A DNA stretch of 64,000 nucleotides from CAMPKL01 sp963817465 (GTDB lineage: Bacteria; Acidobacteriota; Terriglobia; Bryobacterales; UBA6623): the NCBI GenBank assembly GCA_963817465.1, contig CAWFOP010000018.1, forward strand, positions 1 to 64,000, given 5' to 3'. A program made the translations under genes and the position numbers. Numbering within the stretch: the first letter of the stretch is position 1; every line of letters begins with the position of its first letter. Of this stretch, positions 10,248 through 21,041 are shown piece after piece. The notes beneath the pieces are model-generated. The model did not search any database, was not told the origin of the DNA, and worked only from the letters and a program-made list of their open reading frames with translations.

Positions 10248-11790
10248 ATGACGGAACTGCGTACGCTCGCTGAATCGATCCCCGAGCTCAATCCGCTCGA
10301 CGAACACAATCAAAAGCTCGCCGCCAACGTTCATCCGGACGACTGGATAAACCCTGAACCCGCGGGCCGCTACAACATGGTCGTGGTCGGCGCGGGGACG
10401 GCGGGCCTGGTCACAGCGGCGGGATCGGCGGGGCTCGGCGCAAAGGTCGCCATCATCGAGCGCAATCTGATGGGCGGCGACTGCCTCAACGTCGGCTGCG
10501 TGCCGTCGAAGGCCTTGATCAGCGCGGCTCGCGCCGTTCACGACGCGCGCAACGGCGAGCGCTTCGGCCTGCGCGTGAAAGGCGAGGTCGAGCTCGACTT
10601 CGGCTTCGTGATGGAGCGCATGCGGCGGCTGCGCGCCTCGATCAGCGCGAACGATTCGGCTGCGCGGTTCGCCGGGCTGGGCGTCGATGTCTTTATCGGC
10701 GACGCGACGTTCACCGGGCCGGATACGGTCGAAGTGGGCGGCAAGACCCTGCGCTTCGCTCGCGCCTGCGTCGCCACGGGAGCGCGCGCGGCCGATCTGC
10801 CGATTCCGGGCCTGCGCGAAGCCGGGGCGCTGACCAACGAGACGGTTTTCTCGCTGACCGAGTTGCCGCGGCGGCTGGCCGTGATCGGCGCCGGGCCGAT
10901 CGGCGTCGAGCTCGCGCAGACCTTCGCGCGTTTCGGCTCACAGGTCACGTTGCTCGAACAGGAGCGACAAATCCTGACCCGCGAGGACCGCGATGCGGCG
11001 GAAATCATCCAACGCTCGCTCGAAAGCGACGGCGTGACGATCGACTGCTGCGCCAAGGTCGTGGGCGTGCGCCTGGAAGGCCAGGATCGCGTGATCGCGC
11101 TCGAGCAGGGCGCCGAGCGGACCGAGCTGCGGGTCGACCACGTGCTCGTCGGCGTCGGCCGCGCTCCCAATGTGGAGGGACTCGGGCTCGACAAAGCCGG
11201 AGTCCGATACGACGCGCGCAGCGGGGTCAAGGTCGACGACAATCTGCGCACGTCGAACTCGCGGATCTTCGCCGCGGGGGACGTTTGCTTCCCGTACAAG
11301 TTCACGCACGTGGCCGACGCGACGGCGCGCATCGTCATCTCGAACGCGCTGTTTTTCGGACGCGGCAAGGCGAGCGCGCTGACGATTCCGTGGTGCACGT
11401 ATGCCGACCCCGAGATCGCCCACGTCGGACTCTACGAGCACGAGGCGAAGGAAAAAGGGATCGAAGTCGACACGTTTCGGATCAACATGAGCGACGTCGA
11501 TCGCTCTATTTTAGAGGGAGATACTGGCGGGCTTCCTCAAGGTTCACGTGAAGAGTGGATCGGACAAGATCGTGGGGGCCACCCTGGTCTCAAAGCATGC
11601 CGGCGAGAGCATTTCGGAAATCACGGCGGCGATGACCGCGGGGGTTGGGCTCGGGACGTTGGCCAAGACCATCCACCCTTACCCGACCCAGGCCGAGGTA
11701 ATCAAGAGGGCCGCCGACGCCTACAACCGCACGCGCCTTACCCCCACGGTGAAGGCGATCTTTGAGAAGGTGATGGCTTGGAGGCGTTGA
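10248..11790 (+). CDS. mercuric-reductase-like FAD/NAD(P)-dependent disulfide oxidoreductase (frame break)
   Basis: About 513 residues after removing one extra base near 11530 (GGCGGGC). It is a pyridine nucleotide-disulfide oxidoreductase with the FAD-binding GAGTAGLVTA motif near residue 48, the redox pair GGDCLNVGCVPSK near 78-83, the NAD site GAGPIGVELAQTF near 210, FAADG-type AAGDVCFP near 343, and the dimerisation end HPYPTQAEVIKRAADAY. It lacks both the N-terminal heavy-metal domain and the C-terminal vicinal cysteines of true MerA, so mercury reduction is unlikely. A strong GGAGGT precedes ATG 10248. It lies in one run with the VTT-DUF547 gene upstream and a glycosyltransferase that overlaps its end. 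Confidence 0.88.
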
Positions 11791-12524
11791 AATCCAGCCT
11801 CGGCGCGGTCGCGGTAGATGCGATCAGCGAGCGTCCGCGGATTTCGGTGGTCATCCCCGCGCTCGACGAGCAGGGACGCATCGGGCGGTGCGTCGCGGCG
11901 GTGCGGCAAGCGGGCATTGATGAAGTCATCGTGGTCGACGGCGGCAGCGCGGACGAGACGGTGCGCGAAGCCGCAGCCGCTGGGGCCCGCGTCGTGCGCA
12001 GTCCCGCCGGGCGAGGCGTCCAGCAGAACCGCGGAGCGGCGCAGGCGAGCGGCGAGATCCTTCTGTTCCTGCACGCGGATACGGTCTTGCCCGCCGACTT
12101 TCCGCGGCACGTCGAGACGGCATTGAGGGAGCCGGGCGTCGTCGCCGGGGCGTTTCGATTCAAACTCGATGAAGACGCCTGGGATCTGCGCTGGGTCGAG
12201 TGGATGGTGGAGCGCCGTTGCCGGCTGTTCCAGTTGCCTTACGGCGATCAGGCGATCTTTCTGCGGCGCGAGGCGTTTGACGCTGTCGGCGGCTTCCCCG
12301 ATACGCCGGTGATGGAGGACTACGAGCTGGTCGTGCGGCTGAAGAAGCAAGGACGCATCGCCATCGCCGACGCCGCGGCCGTCACCTCATGCCGACGCTG
12401 GAAGAAACTGGGCCTGTTGCGCACGACGTTGAGCAACCAACTGTGCGTGCTGGCTTACTTGCTCAACGTGAACCCCGGGCGGATCGCTCGCTGGCGGCGC
12501 GCGGGCCGGCTCGATTCCAAGTAG
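11778..12524 (+). CDS. family 2 glycosyltransferase, TIGR04283 type
   Basis: A 248-residue GT-A glycosyltransferase. Residues about 22-45 show SVVIPALDEQGRIGRCVAAV, the nucleotide-sugar motif is VVDGGSADET, and the metal-binding motif is LFLHADTVLP near residue 103. The sequence matches the 'rSAM/selenodomain-associated transferase 2' group (TIGR04283), now often named for arsenosugar synthesis. No arsM or arsS gene is in view, so that role is not supported here. The TTG start overlaps the flavoprotein gene by 13 bases, which suggests coupling. It is convergent with the aminotransferase across 22 bases. Confidence 0.85.
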   Translation: MEALKSSLGAVAVDAISERPRISVVIPALDEQGRIGRCVAAVRQAGIDEVIVVDGGSADETVREAAAAGARVVRSPAGRGVQQNRGAAQASGEILLFLHADTVLPADFPRHVETALREPGVVAGAFRFKLDEDAWDLRWVEWMVERRCRLFQLPYGDQAIFLRREAFDAVGGFPDTPVMEDYELVVRLKKQGRIAIADAAAVTSCRRWKKLGLLRTTLSNQLCVLAYLLNVNPGRIARWRRAGRLDSK

Positions 12525-12546
12525 CCAAGCAGTTCGGCGGACGCAG

Positions 12547-13755
12547 CTAGTTTGGTTTTCCGCCGGGCTTGGTCGGCTTGTAGACGTCGTAGATCTTTTG
12601 GACCGCGCGGACGACGTCGCGGGTGTCCTCGTCCGAACCCATCAGGACCGTTTGCGGCAGCCAGAAACTGTCCTTGCAGGCCGCCTCGGCGACCGGACAC
12701 GCGGTGAGACGTTTGGGAAGATTCCGTTGCTTGTCCGTGTAGACCGGGTTCGCGTAGAGCGGATGCGGGTAGAACGGCCTGATCGGGATGCCCTCTTGTT
12801 CGAGCGCGGCGACGAAGTCGTCGCGGTTGGCGCCGAACAGTTTTTCGTCGATCCAACCCGTGAGCAGGTAGTGCGTGTGGACGGTCGCAGTTTCCGGCAG
12901 GTCTTGTAGGGAGACGCCGGGGACTTTGGCGAGCTCCTCATGCAGAATCGCGGCGTTCTCGGTGCGCAGGCGGATTTGCGCCGCCAGGCGGTCGAGCTGC
13001 GCGAGCAGCACGGCGGCTTGCAGACCAGTCAGCCGCAAGTTAGTCCCCAGGTCGAAGTGCTCGAACCAGCCGCCGTCGGAGCGCCGGCCGCCGTTGGCTA
13101 GCGAGCGCGCCTTGGCGGCGAGATCGGGATCGCTGGTGAGCAGGATGCCGCCCTCCCCGGCGGTCATCGCCTTCGAGTTCTGAAAACTGAACGTGCCGGC
13201 CCAACCCGTGCCGCCGGCCCGCAGGCCGTTCCACTCCGCGCCGTGAGCGTGCGCGGCGTCTTCCATGATCCGGACGCCCTTCTGCGTCGCGATGCGGCTC
13301 AGCTCTTCCATGTCGCACATCAGGCCGCCGAAGTGGACGGCCATGATGATCTTGGTATCGAGGCCGAGCGCCTTTTCCGCCTTGCGTAGGTCCAGATTGA
13401 ACGAGTTGCGATCGATGTCGACGAAGACGGGCGTCGCGCCGACGCGCGACACGGCCGAAGCGGTCGCGATGAAGCTATGCGCCGGTACGACCACTTCGTC
13501 TCCGGGGCCTATGCCTGCGGCGGACAGGGCCAACTCCAGGGCCAGGCTGCCGTTGGCGCACGAGATGCCGTAACGCGCGTCGTGGAGCCCCGCGAACAGT
13601 TCCTCGAACTGTCGCACGTGCTCATTGAAGCCGCCCCACTGCGGCTGGAACAGCACTTTGCGCAGCAGCTCTTCCTCACGCGGACCCGACACGGGCCATA
13701 CCGGATAGGGAGACGTCCTGACAGGGGCTCCCCCATGAACCGCCAGTTTCTTCAT
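12547..13755 (-). CDS. DegT/DnrJ/EryC1/StrS family aminotransferase
   Basis: A 402-residue PLP enzyme of the sugar aminotransferase family, which transfers an amino group to keto-sugars or keto-cyclitols. Visible features are the N-terminal WPVSGPREEELLRKVL, the cofactor region CANGSLALELALSAAGI, and the Schiff-base lysine in FSFQNSKAMTAGEGG near residue 190. PFYPHPLYANPVY marks the C-terminal substrate region. Length is standard. No sugar-nucleotide cluster surrounds it, so the substrate is open. Inositol-3-phosphate synthase lies 5 kb away, which makes a cyclitol possible but weakly supported. Confidence 0.9.
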   Translation of the reverse strand: MKKLAVHGGAPVRTSPYPVWPVSGPREEELLRKVLFQPQWGGFNEHVRQFEELFAGLHDARYGISCANGSLALELALSAAGIGPGDEVVVPAHSFIATASAVSRVGATPVFVDIDRNSFNLDLRKAEKALGLDTKIIMAVHFGGLMCDMEELSRIATQKGVRIMEDAAHAHGAEWNGLRAGGTGWAGTFSFQNSKAMTAGEGGILLTSDPDLAAKARSLANGGRRSDGGWFEHFDLGTNLRLTGLQAAVLLAQLDRLAAQIRLRTENAAILHEELAKVPGVSLQDLPETATVHTHYLLTGWIDEKLFGANRDDFVAALEQEGIPIRPFYPHPLYANPVYTDKQRNLPKRLTACPVAEAACKDSFWLPQTVLMGSDEDTRDVVRAVQKIYDVYKPTKPGGKPN

Positions 13756-13811
13756 CTGCTATTCAGCATAAGAGCTTTCTATTGCCCGTTAGACCGATTG
13801 TCTTGGCCGAT

Positions 13812-16800
13812 ATGCAAAGAATGGGCTGGTCTTGGGCTAGAGCGTCGGTCGAGTTGACGCGGAATCGACGCACACTGGCCACGGCTGTCTTGCTGCTGGC
13901 AGCGACAAATCAGGCCGCCGGACAGGGCCGGGCGGGCCGCCCCGCAGGCGTCGACGAGGGCAAACAACAGGTTCACCGGCTCAACAATGAGGTGTTGCGG
14001 CTCTATTCGAGGAGCAAGAACGCAAACCGAGGACAGTCCGACGCGGCCCGCACGCAGCTATTGGCCCGGCGCCAGGCGGCGTTGCTCGAGCTGATCCAGC
14101 GCTCTCCCGAAGCCTCACTCGAGAGCGCGCTGCCGCCGGGCATCGCGGCCAAGGTCGCCGCAGCGTTCGCGGCCGACGGCGAGCTCGTCGAGCGATACGG
14201 AGTCGTCGCAGGGATATACGAAGTCGAGATCGAGGATCGCGAGCAAGACGCGGAGGTCCATCGCTTCTTACACAGCGGCGACCGGACGTTGACGTTCTAT
14301 TCCGAAGACAGCGAGAGAGCGCTGAAATCCGGCTCGTTCATCCAGGCGACGGGCATGCTCGTGGGCGATACGTTCGCGGCCGGCGACGTGCAAACGCCGA
14401 GCGCCCTTGTCGAGTCCGCCGCGGCGGCGCCGGGGGCCGGTTGCAGCACGACCGGCGCGCAACGCATCGCCGTCCTCAAGGTGCGACCGCCGGGCTCGAG
14501 CGCAAGCCTGTCCAACGCAAACATCGCGGATTGGATTTTCGGCTCGTCCGGGATCACAGTCAGCCGCTACTGGCAAGAAAATTCCAATGGCGCGGCCTGG
14601 GCGGAAGGCGACGTCTATCCGGCCGGGACCGACGCATGGTATACGCTCGACCGCGAGTATTCGTGCACTGAATCTTCGCTGCTCCGCGCGGCGGCCCTCA
14701 GCGCGGCCAATGCGACAGTCAATTTCAACAATTACAACAGGGTGATCATCGTCTTCCCGCTGCCGTCGTCGGGGTGTTCATTCGCGGGACGGGCCTCGGT
14801 GGGCTGCTGGCTCGCCAATCCCGACGGCGGGCCGTCGATCTCCTATTCCCTGCAGGTGCGCAATTCGATGACCAGCCGCACGAGCGCCGTGCAGCTCACC
14901 ACACACGAAGCCGGCCACATGCTGGGGCTCTACCACGCCTCGACCGTCGACTACGGCGCCGAAGCTCTGGGCGCTCCGAGCAACTACGGCACGCGCGACG
15001 AATACGGCGATCGCTATTCGGCGATGGGCTTCTGGGATTCAGGGCATTACGCGGCGCCGCACAAAAAGCTCCTGGGCTGGATCGACAACTATCTAAACGT
15101 GACCAGCGGCGGGACCTACCGGCTGCAAGAGGCGTCTTTGGCGCCGAATTCGAGCGGCGGGGCGATGCAAGCGCTCGAATTGAAGCGCGGCAGCGGCGGG
15201 TCACAGACTGTCTGGGTCGAGTTTAGGCGACGCTTGGGCGATTTCTGGTCCTCGGCGGTGCAGAATCCCGCGAACGGCGCGCTGCTGCATCTCGACAACG
15301 GCACGGGGCAGTCGCTGCTGCTCGACTTCACGCCTTCAACTTCGACCTTCGCCGATTCCACGCTGAACGTCGGACAGAGCTGGACGGACCCCTACTCCGA
15401 CTTGAGCCTCTCGGTCGAGTCCGCGTCGGACAGCGGGCTCGATCTCGAAGTCGCGTACGGCGTCGCGCCGTGCGTGGCGGCCGATCCGACGGTCGCGATT
15501 TCCCCGCCATCCGCGAGTACGGAGTATCCTGCTCCGGCAAGTTATCAAGCAACGGTGACGAACAACGACAACGCGGAGTGCGACTCCGCGTCATTCTCGC
15601 TGAGCTCGGGCGTGACGCTGGACGGGCAAGCGACGCCGGAGGTCGACACGTCGCTCTCTCAAGGGGTTCTGACATTGGCGCCCGGCGGGTCGTCGGCGGT
15701 CACGCTCACGGCGACGCCGGCCGCGTTGCCGGCGCAAACGACGAGCTATGCGCTGTCGGCGACGGCGAGCCGGGCGGAAGGCTCCGCGACGGGCGAGGCG
15801 GGGCTGGTGGTCGAGCCGCCGGCCCAACTCGAGCTTTCGAGCTCTTCGGCGGCGGTCGCGGCTGTCGCCGGCGAAGCGGCTCCGGCGACCGCCGCCTTGC
15901 TGCTGACCTCGAGCGGACCGGGCGAGCTGAGCTACACGGCGCAGGTCGTCTCCGGCGGGACGTGGCTGAGCGTCTCGCCCGCGTCGGGTACGACTCCCGC
16001 CACGCTGACGGTCGCCGTGGATGCGTCGCAGATCCTTTCAGCCGCGACCCTGCAGGGGTCGATCGAGGTCGAGTCGGAATCGGGTCAGGTCGAGACGATC
16101 AGCGTGTCGGCCCTGGTCGCCGCTCCTCCCGCGGCCGTCGCAGCTTGGAGCATGGGAGAGGCGACTCCCGGCCAAGGCGTCGTGCTCGGCGACGGTTCGG
16201 GAAATGGCCACTCGCTCACGACCGTCGGACGCGGATCGGCGCCCGTCTCGGGAGTCAGCGGGTCGGCGCGGGTCTTCAACGGCTATCGCGACGATGCGGT
16301 CGCCGCGGGTTCGGCCGACTTTACGCCGCAGCGGTTCACGGCGCGGGCCTGGGTTCGGCTGGAGGCGCTGCCGCCGAAGTTCGGCGTCGTGATGTCGGCG
16401 TTCGGCGGCGCCAACTACCAAGGCTGGTTCATCGGCGTCGACTCCGCCGGCAGACCGTTGCTCATGGCGGCGACTCCGCCGTCGTCGTCCCCCTGGCTGA
16501 CCGCCGCACAGAGCCTCGCCGTGGGCCGTTGGTACATGCTGACGGCGACGTTCGACCGCACCACCAACCGCGGCAGCCTCTACATCGACGCGTCACTCGC
16601 GACCTCGGCGATCTTTCCCGGACTCGTTCCCGACACCGGCGTCGGCCTGACGATCGCGAAGGCTTCGTGGACCGACAGCTATCACTTGAATGCCGCGATC
16701 GACGAGGCGGAGATCGCGCCCTACGCGCGGTCGGCTCTTGCGGTCGCGGCCGATTACGCGACCTTTTCCCCGCCCCCGCCGATAGCCAACTCAGCGGTCG

Positions 16801-18043
16801 GCGGGCAATGGTCGCTCGACGACGGCGTGGAAGATTCCTCCGGCAACGGACACGACGCCACGCATGGCGGCGGCGCCCCGGGCCCCGGCGTGCTGAACGG
16901 CGGACGCCGCTTCGACGGCTTCAACGACTACGCGGCGATCCCGACCAGCGAGCGATTGTCGACGGCGGACTTCACGCTGCGCGCCTGGGTGCGCCTGCTC
17001 TCGGCGCCAAACGGGCTGAGCGTGATGGTTGCGAACGAAGACGACTTCACCGGCTGGTACCTCGGCATGCTCGGCGACCGCCGACCGTTTCTCGGGATCG
17101 CGTCGAAGCCGTCGAGCGTCTCGTCCACGCTGGCTTCGACTCCGCTGCCGCTCGACGCCTGGACGGCGTTGACCGTCACCTACGACGGCGCTGAACGCAG
17201 GCTGTCTCTCTACGTCAACGGTCAGCTCGCGTCCTCGAACTTCGTGGCGGGGTTGACGCCTCGCACGACCGGAGACTTGACCCTGGGCCGAGCGTCGTGG
17301 GCCGACGCGCACTACACGCACATGGACCTCGACGAATTACTGGTCTTGCCCCAGGCGTGGAGCGCGCAGCAAGTCGCGGACGACTACGCGTCGTTCGCCG
17401 AGCCCGCCGATCAACAGCCTGTTGCGTATTGGCGCTTCGACGACGCAGCGGCGGGAGCGGGCACCCAACTCAGCGACACGGCCGGGTCGCATGCGATCGA
17501 GGTTATCGGCTCGACCGACTCCGCTGTCGGCGGACAGGTCGACGGCGCGCACCGTTTCGGCGGCTGGCCGGGATATGGGACCGTCCCCACGCATCCTGAC
17601 CTGGCGACATCGAGCTTCAGCTTTGCAACGTGGCTCAAGATCGACGCCGCGCTGCCGCACTGGGGCGCCGTCATTTCGAGTTACGACGGCGAGTATCACG
17701 GCTGGTATTGGCGGTGAGCGCGGACGGCCGTATCGTGTTTTGCGTCACCGGCGAACCGAGCTCGAGCCCGTGGACGCTCACCTCGAGCGCTCTGGCGCCC
17801 GGCGAGTGGCATCACGTGGCCGTGACGCTGGACGGCGAGGGGCGCGTCGGCCGCATCTATTTCGACGGACAGCTCGAGATGCAAGCCACGTTCCCCGCCT
17901 GGACGCCGGCCGACGGTGACCCGCTGACGTTCGGGCGCGGCTCGTGGGCCGACACGGCATCTCTCGACGTCACGCTCGACGAAGCGGCGCTGTTCCGCTA
18001 CGTGTTGACGCCCAATGAAGTCGCCGCGCTGGCCGGGCCCTAG
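13812..18043 (+). CDS. secreted M11-like zinc metallopeptidase with BACON-like and three LamG domains (frame break)
   Basis: About 1410 residues once a missing T near 17697 is restored (TAT TTG instead of TATTG). A signal segment (RRTLATAVLLLAATNQAAGQ) is followed by a propeptide-like region. Next comes a zincin domain with TTHEAGHMLGLYHAS near residue 365 (HExxHxxGxxH) and a Met-turn YSAMGF near 403, in the style of gametolysin M11 peptidases. A BACON/Ig-like region (about 670-767) and three LamG domains (about 775-985, 993-1190, 1203-1405) follow. The repeated GW(Y/F)xG motif of LamG 1 and 2 shows where the break in LamG 3 falls. I chose ATG 13812; ATG 13821 is also possible. It is probably an extracellular protease that binds polysaccharide or protein. 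Confidence 0.85.
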
Positions 18044-18051
18044 GGACGCGG

Positions 18052-19371
18052 CTAGTCGTAGTATTCAAGGCCCAAGTGGGTGATCAGGTCCTCGCCCTTC
18101 ATCCAGCGCAAGGTGTTCTTCATCTTCATGAGCTGGATGAAGATGTCGTGCTCGGGGTAGATTTCCTTGGCGGCCATCGGGCTCTTGAAGTAGAACGAGA
18201 GCCACTCCTGGATGCCCGACATGCCGGTACGCTGCGCCAGGTCCATGAACAATGCCAGGTCGAGGACCAGCGGCGCCGCCAGGATCGAATCGCGGCACAG
18301 GAAGTTGATCTTGATCTGCATCGGATAGCCGAGCCAACCGAAAATGTCGATGTTGTCCCAGCCTTCCTTGTTGTCGCCGCGCGGCGGGTAGTACTCGATA
18401 CGGACCTTGTGATAGTAGTCCTTGTAAAGCTCGGGATAGTACTCGGGCTGCAGGATCACGTTCAGGGCCGAGAGCTTGGAGTCTTCCTTGGTCTTGAAGT
18501 TGGCCGGCTCATCGAGCACCTCGCCGTCGCGGTTGCCCAGGATGTTGCCGGAGAACCAGCCCGTCAAGCCCAGCATGCGCGCCTTGAGGCCGGGCGCCAG
18601 CAGGGTCTTCATGAAAGTCTGTCCGGACTTGTAGTCCTTGCCCGCCACCGGCACGCCGTGCCGCCGGGAAAGCTGCAGCAGAGCGTCGGTGTCGACGGTC
18701 AGGTTCGGTGCGCCGTTGGCGAACGGTACGCCGGACTTGATGGCCGCGTAGGCGTAGATCTGACTCGGGGCGATCTCGGGATCCGACTCCTCGAGCCCCT
18801 TCTCGAAAGCCTCGATGCTGGAGTGCACGGCGCTGGGCTTCTGGAAGATTTCCGTCGAGCCGCACCACACCATCACGCACCGCGCCAAATCGTTGTCGGA
18901 CTTGAACTTCTCGATGTCGGCCATGAGCTGATCGGCGAGGTCGCGTTTGGACTTGCCCGTCTTCTTGTTCGGCCCGTCGAGACGCTGCACGTAGCGCTTC
19001 TCGAACACGGCCGACATCGGCGTGATCTTCTCGAGGACCGGCTTCACCTTCGCCAGGTGCTCCGGCGTCAGCACGCCCGCCTTCTTGGCCGCCTCGTACG
19101 AGTTGTCCTCGAAAATGTCCCAGCCGCCGAAGGCCAGATCGTCGAGGCCGGCGAGCGGCACGAAATCGTGAATGAGAGGATTGCGGCCTTCGGTGCGCTT
19201 GCCGAGGCGAATGCGCGACATCTGTGTCAGCGAGCCGATCGGCGGCGTCAGTCCTTGCTTGATGGCTTCCACCCCGGCGATGAAAGTCGTGGATACAGCG
19301 CCCATGCCGGGCATCAGCACGCCGAGCTTACCTTCGGCGGGCGCAATGTGGGGGGTCTCGCGAACGGACAT
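18052..19371 (-). CDS. ino1: inositol-3-phosphate synthase
   Basis: A 439-residue myo-inositol-1(3)-phosphate synthase, which converts glucose 6-phosphate to inositol 3-phosphate using NAD. Family signatures include GKLGVLMPGMGAVSTTFIAG (NAD-binding, near residue 14), the AFGGWDIFEDNSYEAA segment, KSGVPFANGAPN, GKDYKSGQT with a catalytic lysine, and the C-terminal DSILAAPLVLDLALF. A ribosome site AGGAGA lies seven bases before ATG 19371. Product uses include inositol phospholipids or inositol solutes; a CDP-alcohol phosphatidyltransferase is present at 44.3-45.0 kb. Convergent with the metallopeptidase gene across eight bases. Confidence 0.95.
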   Translation of the reverse strand: MSVRETPHIAPAEGKLGVLMPGMGAVSTTFIAGVEAIKQGLTPPIGSLTQMSRIRLGKRTEGRNPLIHDFVPLAGLDDLAFGGWDIFEDNSYEAAKKAGVLTPEHLAKVKPVLEKITPMSAVFEKRYVQRLDGPNKKTGKSKRDLADQLMADIEKFKSDNDLARCVMVWCGSTEIFQKPSAVHSSIEAFEKGLEESDPEIAPSQIYAYAAIKSGVPFANGAPNLTVDTDALLQLSRRHGVPVAGKDYKSGQTFMKTLLAPGLKARMLGLTGWFSGNILGNRDGEVLDEPANFKTKEDSKLSALNVILQPEYYPELYKDYYHKVRIEYYPPRGDNKEGWDNIDIFGWLGYPMQIKINFLCRDSILAAPLVLDLALFMDLAQRTGMSGIQEWLSFYFKSPMAAKEIYPEHDIFIQLMKMKNTLRWMKGEDLITHLGLEYYD

Positions 19372-19483
19372 GGAAATCTCTCCTGGGAGCGTTTGTCGAT
19401 TTCGGGCGCACGCGGCCCAAACTCGGGTGGCTGACTGCGCTTTTTTCTTACGATTTACGGGCGCCGGGAATCAAGCGCCTCAT

Positions 19484-21004
19484 CTAAAGCCGGACCAAAG
19501 TCCGGTCGAGTTCCGACTGGAAATCGGCGACCTGCTTGTCGATCGTCGAACCGTCCCATTGTAGCCGAGTTGCAACCAGATTCGCGATCTCGCGAGGCCA
19601 GTCGGGATCGAAGTCCGCCTCGTAGGCCAGGCCCGTGCGCCGCAGCAGAATGTCGGCCAACGTGACGGCCTTTTGGCGGTCCGCGGCGAACAGCACTTCG
19701 GCCACGGTGGCGGGCGCTCCGGGGGCCGCGGGCTTCTCCATCGTGTCGGGATCTTGTTGCCGCATGCGGTCGATCTCATAGGCCGCGCCGCCGTAGAGCT
19801 CCGCTAGCCGCTCGTCGGCGGTGTAGCTGCGTCCGGGCTCGACCGGCAGCGGCCCGGGGTCGGGGACGCCGAGCTTCGCGGCGGCGGCGGCCAAGGCGTC
19901 GCGCGCGAACGACCGCGCCGTGGTGAGCTTGCCGCCCACCATGCTGAGCATTCCGGCCACGCCCTCTTCTCTCTCGTGATCGTAGATCGTGTGATCGCGC
20001 GAGGCCGTGTTGAAGTTGCCTTCCGCGCGCAGCAGCGGACGCGAGCCCTCGTAGCTGTAGCGCACGTCGGAGCGCTCGAGCTTCGAGCGCGGAAACAGCA
20101 GCCGCGTCTCGTTGAGCAGGTATTCGATCTCCGGCTCGGTCGCAATCACGCAGTCGGGGTCGCCGTCGAAAGGCTTTTCGGTCGTGCCGATCAGATACAA
20201 CCGCCGCCAGGGAATGATGAAGAACGGCCGCTTGTCGGATCGCGCTTCGTGATAGACCGCGTTCTGCGGCGCGCCCTCGAACGGCTTGACGATGATGTGC
20301 GCCCCGTTGAGGCGCGTGATCAGGTCATGCCCAGCCCCGTCGGTCGCGAGCTTGCGCACCTCGTCGACCCAAGGGCCGGCGGCGCTGACGACAAGCTTGC
20401 CCAGAAACTCCTCGTCGCCCGAGCGCACGCCGACGATGCGATCGCCTTGGCGGATGAAGCCCGTCACGGGCGTGTGGTTGCGGACGGTCGCCCCCGAGGC
20501 TTCCGCGCGCAAGGCCATCTCGAGCGCCGACTTTTCGGGATAGACGGCCTGGCAATCGAAGTAGCGGAACGCCGCCTTCAGCCCTGCGCGGTCCAGACCC
20601 GGCTCGCTCAGCTCGACGTCGCTCAGGCTCAGGCGCTGGCTTACGCCCAGCTCAGGGTCGCGTGACAACCAGCCGTACATGGTCAGACCGATGTGCACAT
20701 ACCAAGCCGGCCGAGAATCGTCGCGATACACCGGTATCAGGAACGGCTGCGGCCGCACCAATCCGGGAAACTCGTCGAGCCAGGCGCGGCGGTCGTGCAG
20801 CGATTCGCGCACGACCTTGAATTGAAAGCTTTCGAGATAGCGCAGGCCGCCGTGAATCAGGCGCGTCGAGCGCGAGGTGACGCCGGCGCCGAAGTCGTTC
20901 TTCTCGAGCAGCGCGACGCCGAAGCCGGCGTGCGCGGCGTGCCGCGCCAGGGCGCAGCCGTTAACGCCTCCGCCAATGATGATAATGTCGTAGGGATTGC
21001 TCAA
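19484..21004 (-). CDS. glpD: FAD-dependent glycerol-3-phosphate dehydrogenase
   Basis: About 506 residues. The N-terminal FAD site DIIIIGGGVNGCALARHA is followed by the GlpD signature GAGVTSRSTRLIHGGLRYLE. Later motifs are ATGATV-like substrate-domain segments, IIPWRRLYLIGTTEKPFDG, and SMVGGKLTTARSFARDA near residue 370. It oxidises glycerol 3-phosphate to dihydroxyacetone phosphate at the inner membrane and passes electrons to quinone. I chose TTG 21004 because homology begins there; the open frame continues upstream without family similarity. It is divergent from the phosphatase-fold gene with about 37 bases between starts. Confidence 0.92.
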   Translation of the reverse strand: MSNPYDIIIIGGGVNGCALARHAAHAGFGVALLEKNDFGAGVTSRSTRLIHGGLRYLESFQFKVVRESLHDRRAWLDEFPGLVRPQPFLIPVYRDDSRPAWYVHIGLTMYGWLSRDPELGVSQRLSLSDVELSEPGLDRAGLKAAFRYFDCQAVYPEKSALEMALRAEASGATVRNHTPVTGFIRQGDRIVGVRSGDEEFLGKLVVSAAGPWVDEVRKLATDGAGHDLITRLNGAHIIVKPFEGAPQNAVYHEARSDKRPFFIIPWRRLYLIGTTEKPFDGDPDCVIATEPEIEYLLNETRLLFPRSKLERSDVRYSYEGSRPLLRAEGNFNTASRDHTIYDHEREEGVAGMLSMVGGKLTTARSFARDALAAAAAKLGVPDPGPLPVEPGRSYTADERLAELYGGAAYEIDRMRQQDPDTMEKPAAPGAPATVAEVLFAADRQKAVTLADILLRRTGLAYEADFDPDWPREIANLVATRLQWDGSTIDKQVADFQSELDRTLVRL

Positions 21005-21041
21005 GCGGCCGTGCTGCGTACGCGGTTCGAGGAACCACTCT

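Noticed and set aside
10248..11790. True mercuric reductase (merA)
   Set aside because: No N-terminal heavy-metal domain, no C-terminal vicinal cysteines, and no merR, merT or merP nearby.
11778..12524. Arsenosugar biosynthesis gene
   Set aside because: The family name suggests it, but no arsM, arsS or other arsenic gene is in the window.
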